From Delftia tsuruhatensis NBRC 16741 (GTDB taxonomy: Bacteria; Pseudomonadota; Gammaproteobacteria; Burkholderiales; Burkholderiaceae_C), in NCBI RefSeq assembly GCF_001571325.1, contig NZ_BCTO01000048.1, positions 1 to 64,000 of the forward strand: DNA of 64,000 nt. Direction: 5' to 3'. Of this stretch, positions 58,471-64,000 are shown piece after piece. The stretch's first letter is position 1. Every line of letters begins with the position of its first letter. The notes under the pieces were generated by a model, which saw only the letters and a program-made list of their open reading frames with translations, searched no databases and was not told the origin of the DNA. The position numbers and the translations under genes were made by a program.

Positions 58471-58496
58471 CATGGTAATGCAGGTGCATTACCATG
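58471..58496. promoter_or_regulatory. 26-bp palindromic operator of prlF-yhaV
   Basis: CATGGTAATGCA (58471-58482) and TGCATTACCATG (58485-58496) are perfect 12-bp arms around two bases, directly upstream of prlF. It is the probable autoregulatory site for the antitoxin or complex. Confidence 0.8.
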
Positions 58497-58540
58497 CCCG
58501 GGCGAAAGGTTCCTTCCCCAAAAAGCACGCGCATCCCGCC

Positions 58541-60784
58541 TCAGAAATCCACACTCGCACTCAGCGAGAACGTGCGCGGACCGCCCACCGTCAGGTAGCC
58601 CGAACCCGGGTAGCCGCCCACGGAAGCCCAGTAGTTGCGGTCCGTCGCGTTGTCCACGCGCAGGCGCAGCGTGAGCAGCTTGCCCTGCACTTCGGTCATG
58701 TAGCGCACGCCCAGGTCCAGGCGGTTCCATCCGGCCACGCGCAGGGTGTTGATATCGTTGGCGTAGCTGGCGCCGGTGTGCACCAGGCGGCCGTCCAGCG
58801 CCAGGCCGTTGATGCCCGGCACATCCCACTCCACGCCCGCCGTGGCCTGGAAGCGCGGCACGCCGATGACGCGCTTGCCGTCGGTGGTGGCGCGGCCCGT
58901 GCTTTGCTGCCTGGCGTCCAGCCAGGTGGCGCCGCCCAGCAGGCGCAGGCCGCGCATGGGTTCGCCGAAGACGTTGAATTCCACGCCCTGGTGACGGTCC
59001 TTGCCGGCCGAGGTGAAGAGGTTGCCGTCGATCAGCGAGCGTGGCTTGTCGGTGGAGAAGAAGGCCAGGCCGCCGCCCAGCTTGCCGCCGTCGTACTTGA
59101 CGCCCACTTCCTTTTGCTTGGTCACGTAGGGCGACATCTGCTGGCCCGCGTTGGCGATGAGGGTGTCGCCCGACTTGGCCGGCGCCGTGTCGCCCTGGGC
59201 CAGTCCCTCGATGTAGTTGCCGTACAGCGATACCTGGGGCGTGAGCTTGAACACCGCGCCCAGCACCGGGCTGGTGCGGCTCTGGTCATAGGCCGTGCGC
59301 ACGCCGCCCTGGCTGGTGACTGCGCCGTTGCTGACGATGCGGTAGCTCACCGAGTCGGTCTCTATCGTCTGGCGGCGCACGCCGGCCGTCACCAGCATGC
59401 GGCCGTCCATCAGCGACAGCGTGTCGCCCAGCGCAAAGCTGTTCAGGCGCGTGCCCCGGTTGTAGGCGGGGTTGGACAGGTCGTTGCCCAGGTAGTTGAG
59501 CGGCGTGATCGCGTAGTAGCTGGGGTTGTAGAGGTTGGTGTTCAGCACATTGCCCTGGACCGCAGACGTGCTCATGCCATAGGCGTTGTAGACCTTGAGG
59601 TCGAAGGCCGAGTAGCTGGCCACGATCTCATGGCCCACGCTGCCCGTGTTCAGGCGTGCGCGCACGCCCAGCTCGCCTGTGCTCACGCGGTCCTTGCGCG
59701 CGTTGTCGAAGCGGCTGGTGGTGGCCGCGCCATTGCCGGCCGCCGCCAGCGTGATGTTGGCCAGCGAGTTGTTCTCTGAACTGCGGCGCAGGCCGTAGGC
59801 GGCCCAGGCCGTCACGTTACTGTTGATGTCCCATTCGCCGCGCAGCGTGCCGAACAGGTCGCGCTCGTCGGAATAGGTCCAGGGCTGGGCCCAGTTGGAG
59901 GAAGCATCGGGCGCCGCAGGAATGGCGGCCAGCCCTGCGCCCGGCGTGACATTGGTGCGCGTGCGCTTGAGGCGGTTGTCCTGCCAGCCGATGTCGCCCG
60001 ACAGGCGCACATTGCGGCTGCGCCAGTCCATGCCCACGGACAACAGATCGAGCTTGGAGCTTTCCTGGTCGATGGCGGTATCGCCGCCCCGGTGCGCGGC
60101 ATTGAGGCGGATGCCCGTGGCCTGGTCGGGGCCGAAGCGCCGGCTCACGTCGGCCGCCACGAAGGCCTGGCCGCCGCTGGCAATGCCTGCCGTCACGCGC
60201 GACAGCGGATCGCTGCCCGCGCGCTTGGGCAGCAGGTTGATGTTGCCGCCCAGCCCGCCGCCATTGGGGCTGGCGCCCATCAGAAAAGCCGATGCGCCGC
60301 GCAGCAGCTCCACGCGCTCGAACAGCTCGGTGGCGATGTACTGGCGCGGCAGCAGGGCATACAGGCCGTTGTAGGCGACGTCGTCCGAGCCCAGCACGAA
60401 GCCGCGCACGAAGTAGGACTCCTGGAAATTGCCGAAGCCGCGCGCCACGCGCACGGAAGGATCGTTCTGCAGCACATCGCCCACGCTCTTGGCCTGGCGG
60501 TCCTGGATCAGCTCGTTGGTGTAGCTGGTGATGGAGAACGGCGTCTCCATGTTGTCGCGCGTGCCCAGAATCCCGGCCCGCCCGCCGCGTGCCACCTGGC
60601 CGCCCGCGTAGGGCCTGGACAGGCCTTCAGCCGACGCATCGGCGCTGGCCTCCACGGTGACGGTGCCCAGCTCGGGCGCGGCCGTTGCCGTGGAAGGGGC
60701 AGGCTGGGCCCATGCGGCGCCAGCAGACAAAAGAAGGGCCAGAGCCCCGGCGATCGGGGTCAGCGTGTGGAGGGGGGAGTGCAT
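58541..60784 (-). CDS. TonB-dependent siderophore receptor
   Basis: 747 residues from ATG 60784. A signal peptide (LTPIAGALALLLSAGAAWAQ) is followed by a plug with PFSITSYTNELIQDRQAKSV and VELLRGASAFLMGASPNGGG, then a beta-barrel ending SASVDF. There is no STN domain, so unlike the receptor at 6758-9271 it does not signal through FecR. It resembles ferrichrome/hydroxamate-type siderophore receptors. A Fur-like box lies upstream, indicating iron repression. The frame is open upstream but without signal-peptide character. Confidence 0.92.
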   Translation of the reverse strand: MHSPLHTLTPIAGALALLLSAGAAWAQPAPSTATAAPELGTVTVEASADASAEGLSRPYAGGQVARGGRAGILGTRDNMETPFSITSYTNELIQDRQAKSVGDVLQNDPSVRVARGFGNFQESYFVRGFVLGSDDVAYNGLYALLPRQYIATELFERVELLRGASAFLMGASPNGGGLGGNINLLPKRAGSDPLSRVTAGIASGGQAFVAADVSRRFGPDQATGIRLNAAHRGGDTAIDQESSKLDLLSVGMDWRSRNVRLSGDIGWQDNRLKRTRTNVTPGAGLAAIPAAPDASSNWAQPWTYSDERDLFGTLRGEWDINSNVTAWAAYGLRRSSENNSLANITLAAAGNGAATTSRFDNARKDRVSTGELGVRARLNTGSVGHEIVASYSAFDLKVYNAYGMSTSAVQGNVLNTNLYNPSYYAITPLNYLGNDLSNPAYNRGTRLNSFALGDTLSLMDGRMLVTAGVRRQTIETDSVSYRIVSNGAVTSQGGVRTAYDQSRTSPVLGAVFKLTPQVSLYGNYIEGLAQGDTAPAKSGDTLIANAGQQMSPYVTKQKEVGVKYDGGKLGGGLAFFSTDKPRSLIDGNLFTSAGKDRHQGVEFNVFGEPMRGLRLLGGATWLDARQQSTGRATTDGKRVIGVPRFQATAGVEWDVPGINGLALDGRLVHTGASYANDINTLRVAGWNRLDLGVRYMTEVQGKLLTLRLRVDNATDRNYWASVGGYPGSGYLTVGGPRTFSLSASVDF

Positions 60785-60794
60785 GGAAAAAACG

Positions 60795-60830
60795 GGATGA
60801 GAATGCGGGATGAGAATGATTCCCAATAAT
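60795..60830 (-). promoter_or_regulatory. Probable Fur box before the siderophore receptor
   Basis: GATGAGAATGATTCCCAATA (from 60809) fits the AATGA-N-AAT-N-ATT core of the Fur consensus. A partial copy (GGATGAGAATGCGGG) directly adjoins it at 60796-60810, suggesting overlapping Fur dimers. Confidence 0.6.
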
Positions 60831-60907
60831 TTTATCGATGCGACTCCCCCGTATGGAGCTTGTAGGGAGATGTGTCTGTTTGTGCCCACACTCCGCCTGG
60901 CCCGCCT

Positions 60908-61303
60908 TCACGCCTGTCCAAGCAGCTCCCACGAGCAGACCTGCGCCTCATCCTCCCCCTGCACGAACGCAACCCGCATGCCCAGCGCCTTGCCCATGCC
61001 TTGCACGGCCAGGCGCAGGGCGGCGGGCACGGCGCGGTCGCCTGTGATGACGACCATGCCCCGGCACAGCTGGCGCATGCGTTCGCGGTTGCGCTTGAAG
61101 AACAGGGCGCGCTGCTTGCGTTCTTCGTGGCTTTCCTCGGGGTGGTCGCCGGGCAGGTGGTCGGTGAGCAGCACGAATTGCCGGCCCTGGTCGAGCAGGG
61201 ATTCCAGCTGGCCTTCGGCCGATGCGTCTTCGTTGGTGCGGGCCTTCTGCGCCGCATGCTCGCGCAGGTAGACCAGGGGAAAGCGGGAGGTATCGATCAG
61301 CAT
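60908..61303 (-). CDS. Unknown protein encoded between PPOX and receptor genes
   Basis: 131 residues from ATG 61303 with AGGA about ten bases upstream. The sequence is soluble, with charged middle region HPEESHEERKQRALFFKRNR and a C-terminal half (RGMVVITGDRAVPAALRLAV, MGKALGMRVAFVQGED) that looks like an alternating alpha/beta fold. No known family is recognised. It starts 28 bp after the PPOX gene, so the two probably share a transcript. Confidence 0.6.
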   Translation of the reverse strand: MLIDTSRFPLVYLREHAAQKARTNEDASAEGQLESLLDQGRQFVLLTDHLPGDHPEESHEERKQRALFFKRNRERMRQLCRGMVVITGDRAVPAALRLAVQGMGKALGMRVAFVQGEDEAQVCSWELLGQA

Positions 61304-61331
61304 GTCATGGTTCCTGGGAAAAAGCAGGGCA

Positions 61332-61994
61332 TCAGTACAGGTCGTGCCTGACCGCATGGGCGTAGTGGGCGTCGGCCTGTTCCTGTTGGGCGGCATCCAT
61401 GGCGGGCGCCGTGGCATCGGCCAACTGCGTGAGGGCGGCCATCATCTGGCCCACGGTGGGCAGGGCGGTGCGGTCCAGCTGGCTTGACGGGTTCCACAGG
61501 CCGGAGCGGTGGATGGCCTTGCCGCAGTGCAGCAGCACCTCGTCGACCAGCACCACGGTGGCGGTCTTGGGCGTGCCCCGGCCTTCGCTCAGCTCCTGCA
61601 GCAGATGGGGGTCGGTGGAGATGCGGCCGCGCCCGTTGATGCGCAGGAAGATGTCCAGCCCCGGGAACAGGAAGAGCATGGCCAGGCGGTCATCGGCCTG
61701 CAGGTTGCGCAGGGATTCGATGCGGTTGTTGCCGGGCCAGTCGGCAAAGGCCACGGTGCGCTCGTCCAGCACCTGCACAAAGCCGGGTGGCCCGCCGCGC
61801 GGCGAGGCATCCAGGCCGCGTTCGCCGGCCGTGGCCAGGCAAAAGAAGCTGGCCTGGCGCAGATAGGCCTCGTGGAAGTCGGACAGGCGGTCGCGCACGG
61901 CCTTCTGGATTCTTTCTGCCGGGGCGGCGTAGAGCGAGTCCAGGTCGATGGCCGGGCCTGGCGGGTCTGCAAGGGCGGTGTTGTCTGTGTGCAT
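61332..61994 (-). CDS. FMN-dependent PPOX-type flavoprotein
   Basis: 220 residues from ATG 61994. FHEAYLRQASFFCLATAGER, LDASPRGGPPGFVQVLD and FADWPGNNRIESLRNLQADD match the MSMEG_1061-like pyridoxamine-phosphate-oxidase split-barrel family. FMN is probably bound in the dimer interface. The substrate is unknown; relatives reduce or detoxify small electrophiles. It is divergent from an AraC regulator across 70 bp with a GTTGGC/GCCAAC inverted repeat (62018-62046). Confidence 0.85.
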   Translation of the reverse strand: MHTDNTALADPPGPAIDLDSLYAAPAERIQKAVRDRLSDFHEAYLRQASFFCLATAGERGLDASPRGGPPGFVQVLDERTVAFADWPGNNRIESLRNLQADDRLAMLFLFPGLDIFLRINGRGRISTDPHLLQELSEGRGTPKTATVVLVDEVLLHCGKAIHRSGLWNPSSQLDRTALPTVGQMMAALTQLADATAPAMDAAQQEQADAHYAHAVRHDLY

Positions 61995-62064
61995 GGCACA
62001 AGCGTAAGAACAAAGGCGTTGGCGGCTGTAGACTGGATCGGCCAACAAATAGCTCAAAGACGCC

Positions 62065-62898
62065 ATGCCCGATGCCATTCTTGAACTGGTCAGCCATGTG
62101 AACCGTGCCGATGGCCCCGTGCTGATCGCGGCCGTGGGCAACCAGGACGAGGAGCTGGCCTCCGAGCCGCACCGCCACGCGCGCGGCCAGCTGTTCGGCT
62201 CGCTGCGCGGGCTGCTGTCGGTGGGCGTGGAAGACGCGGTCTGGGTGGTGCCCGCCATCCATGCCGTGTGGCTGCCGCCGCACCAGCTGCATTCGGGCCG
62301 CTCCCATGGTCCCTTCCACGGCTGGAGCGTCTACGTGGCGGAGCCGGCCTGCGCCGACCTGCCGCAGCGGCCCTGCGCCATCCGCACCTCGGGCCTGCTG
62401 CGCGAGGCCGTGCTGCGCGCCGCCGGCTGGGGATGGCAGCAAGGCGTGCCCACAACGCAGCCCGTGCAACCAGGCCCTTCGGCGGACCAGGCCCGCGCCC
62501 ATGTGATGGCGGTGATCCTGGACGAGATCCGCACCCTGCCCGTGGAGCCCCTGGGCCTGCCCCTGCCCGCAGACCCGCGCCTGCAGCGCATCGCCCGCGC
62601 ACTGATCGCCGACCCGGCCGATGCCCGCGACCTGGAGGCCTGGGCGCGCTGGGCCGCGGTCAGCTCGCGCACGCTGAGTCGGCGCTTTGTCTCGGAAACC
62701 GGCTTCAGCTTCACTGCCTGGCGCCAGCGCGCGCGGCTGATGCGCTCGCTGGAGATGCTGGCCGCCGGCGCGCCTGTAACGAACATCGCGCTGGACCTGG
62801 GCTACGCCACGGCCAGCGCCTTCATCGGCTTGTTCCGGCGCACGTTCGGGGAGACGCCTGCGGCGTACCGGGGGAGGTTGAGGGCGGCTCGGGACTGA
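62065..62898 (+). CDS. AraC-family transcriptional regulator
   Basis: 277 residues. The N-terminal cupin sensor (SEPHRHARGQLFGSLRGLLS, IHAVWLPPHQLHSG) is followed by two helix-turn-helices near residues 185-275 (WARWAAVSSRTLSRRFVSET, VTNIALDLGYATASAFIGLF). It is divergent from the PPOX gene and probably activates it. The inducer is unknown. Confidence 0.9.
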   Translation: MPDAILELVSHVNRADGPVLIAAVGNQDEELASEPHRHARGQLFGSLRGLLSVGVEDAVWVVPAIHAVWLPPHQLHSGRSHGPFHGWSVYVAEPACADLPQRPCAIRTSGLLREAVLRAAGWGWQQGVPTTQPVQPGPSADQARAHVMAVILDEIRTLPVEPLGLPLPADPRLQRIARALIADPADARDLEAWARWAAVSSRTLSRRFVSETGFSFTAWRQRARLMRSLEMLAAGAPVTNIALDLGYATASAFIGLFRRTFGETPAAYRGRLRAARD

Positions 62899-62932
62899 GG
62901 GGCTGCACTACCCGCCCAGCTAAGGACTTCGC

Positions 62933-63655
62933 CTACAACCGCTGCAACTGCGCATTCAGATACGCATCGCGCGAGGGCAGCAGGTGCTCGGCGCACAGGC
63001 GGACCAGGGCGTCGCGGTCCTGGGCGCGCAGGGCTTCGATCATTTGCCAGTGTTCCTGGCGTGCGCGCTCGCGGTAGTTGGCCGAGACCAGGGAGGCGAA
63101 GCGGATGGGGTGCGTCTGGCGCGCGTATTCGGTGATGGCCTTGTGCAGCGTGTCGTTGCCCGCCAGCGCAAACAGTTCCTGGTGAAAGGCCAGGTTGATG
63201 CGGAACACCAGGCGCGCGTTGCCTTCGGCCACGGCGGCGTCGTGCTGCTGCTGGATGGCGGTCAGGCGGTCCAGGCTTTCGGGGGGAACGGGCAGGGGGA
63301 TCTTGCGCGCGGCCTCGACTTCCAGCATGCCGCGCAGCTCGTACAGTTCCTGCACTTCCTGGGTGGAGAAGGAGCGCACCAGGGCGCCCACGTTCTTGCG
63401 GCGCTCGATGAGGCCCATGCGGTCCAGCGCGGCCAGGGCCTCGCGGGCCACATGGCGCTTGACGTCGAAGCGGGCCATGAGGTCGTCCTCCACCAGGCGC
63501 TCGCGCGGGTGCAGCCGGCCGAAGACCACGTCCTCTTCCAGCGCGGCCACCATGGCGCCCAGGGCGTCCGGTGCCGGCGCGGGTTCTGCATCCAGGGAAA
63601 TCGGCAATGGGGCGGCAACGACCATCAAGACAAGCGGTTGGGACAAAGACGCCAT
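62933..63655 (-). CDS. GntR-family regulator with FCD domain
   Basis: 240 residues. The winged helix is near residues 30-90 (VVFGRLHPRERLVEDDLMAR, HVAREALAALDRMGLIERRK) and the FCD ligand domain (FSTQEVQELYELRGMLEVEA, NLAFHQELFALAGN) carries the His/Asp metal site. FCD regulators sense sugar acids or related carboxylates. It is 27 bp downstream of an IlvD/Edd-family dehydratase gene on the same strand, suggesting a sugar-acid catabolic operon with its own regulator. Alternative starts exist at 63625 and further in. Confidence 0.9.
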   Translation of the reverse strand: MASLSQPLVLMVVAAPLPISLDAEPAPAPDALGAMVAALEEDVVFGRLHPRERLVEDDLMARFDVKRHVAREALAALDRMGLIERRKNVGALVRSFSTQEVQELYELRGMLEVEAARKIPLPVPPESLDRLTAIQQQHDAAVAEGNARLVFRINLAFHQELFALAGNDTLHKAITEYARQTHPIRFASLVSANYRERARQEHWQMIEALRAQDRDALVRLCAEHLLPSRDAYLNAQLQRL

Positions 63656-63682
63656 TTTGTCCGAATTGACCGCCTGCGCCGA

Positions 63683-64000
63683 CTATTCGCGCCGGCCGGG
63701 AATGGTGCCGCGCTCGGTGGCGCAGCGCAGGAAGTCGAAGTCCACGCCCTGGTCGGCCTGGTTCACGGTGGTGAGAAAGAGCTTGCGGTAGCCGCGCTCG
63801 GCCGTGGGCACGGCCACCGGCTGCTCGCGGGCGCGGCGGGCCAGTTCCTCGTCGCCGACCTGCAGCGTGAGCTCGCGGCGCGCCACCGATAGCGTGATGC
63901 GGTCGCCATTCCTCACATGGGCCAGCGGCCCTCCCACGGCCGATTCGGGCGTGACGTGCAGCACGATGGTGCCGAAGGCCGTGCCGCTCATGCGCCCGTC
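63683..64000 (-). CDS. IlvD/Edd-family dehydratase, C-terminal part (runs out of window)
   Basis: The frame is open to the window edge; 105 residues are visible, beginning DGRMSGTAFGTIVLHVTPES, the conserved D-[GA]-R-[MF]-S-G-x-x-[YF]-G segment of dihydroxy-acid and sugar-acid dehydratases. GGPLAHVRNGDRITLSVARR and LARRAREQPV are close to the C-terminus. With an FCD regulator behind it, a sugar-acid (arabinonate-like) dehydratase is more likely than IlvD. The catalytic Fe-S cysteines are outside the window. Confidence 0.88.
   Translation of the reverse strand, partial: DGRMSGTAFGTIVLHVTPESAVGGPLAHVRNGDRITLSVARRELTLQVGDEELARRAREQPVAVPTAERGYRKLFLTTVNQADQGVDFDFLRCATERGTIPGRRE

Noticed and set aside
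1..64000. CRISPR arrays, tRNA or rRNA genes, prophage
   Set aside because: No regularly spaced repeats, no cloverleaf or rRNA-like stretches, and no phage structural genes were seen.

Overview
The window is GC-rich, densely coded DNA from a Gram-negative betaproteobacterium. The best guess is Burkholderiales, family Comamonadaceae, genus Delftia or a close relative. This rests on base composition, gene families (AcnD-type methylcitrate pathway, aerobic Cob pathway, Fec-type iron sensing, NodT-type RND efflux, MCPs ending in a CheR pentapeptide) and gene style. It is an inference from reading, not a database match. No rRNA, tRNA, CRISPR array or phage region was seen.

Layout. 1-5090 is a rearranged stretch: the 3' part of a TonB-dependent receptor, a LysR-like gene fragment, nhaR next to a TerC-family membrane protein, and an IS2-like insertion sequence killed by an amber codon. 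5091-5502 holds two tandem 51-residue glutamine-rich ORFs ending at a terminator. 5591-6637 is an unknown lipoprotein. 6758-10922 is a complete Fec-type iron sensing unit (sigma factor, FecR, STN-domain receptor) behind a Fur-like box. 10951-18775 is a TetR gene divergent from an eight-gene lipid-modification operon built around a cyclopropane-fatty-acid-synthase-like methyltransferase. 18759-22104 is a MocR regulator divergent from VOC, PhzF and DinB genes. 22074-27950 is a tightly packed minus-strand block: a small membrane protein, otsB, otsA, an acyl-CoA dehydrogenase homologue, a PIG-L deacetylase, a NodS-like methyltransferase and a GT2 glycosyltransferase. 27986-29798 holds a cytochrome c remnant, a disordered protein and a glycine-zipper/DUF2383 protein.

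29824-35615 is a propionate (methylcitrate) module: an XRE/IrrE-type regulator divergent from a small thioesterase, prpC and acnD. 35603-43813 holds a MetR-like regulator, a TetR-controlled RND efflux operon and a DsbG-like thiol protein. 44181-47090 is an orphan FecR directly behind a chemoreceptor gene. 47336-54906 is an aerobic cobalamin cluster (cobG-H-I-J, antisense cobK, cobL-E-M-F) whose genes overlap almost throughout. 54970-58443 holds a cupin, a ClC channel homologue, an MgtC-like protein and a PrlF-YhaV toxin-antitoxin pair with a 26-bp palindrome. 58541-64000 holds a third TonB receptor with a Fur-like box, an unknown protein, a PPOX flavoprotein with a divergent AraC regulator, a GntR/FCD regulator and the end of an IlvD/Edd-family dehydratase.

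The most interesting candidate for an undescribed system is the trehalose-linked cassette at 22074-27950. Its deacetylase + N-methyltransferase-like + glycosyltransferase set resembles the logic of nodulation-factor synthesis. The membrane-lipid operon at 11730-18775 is second.
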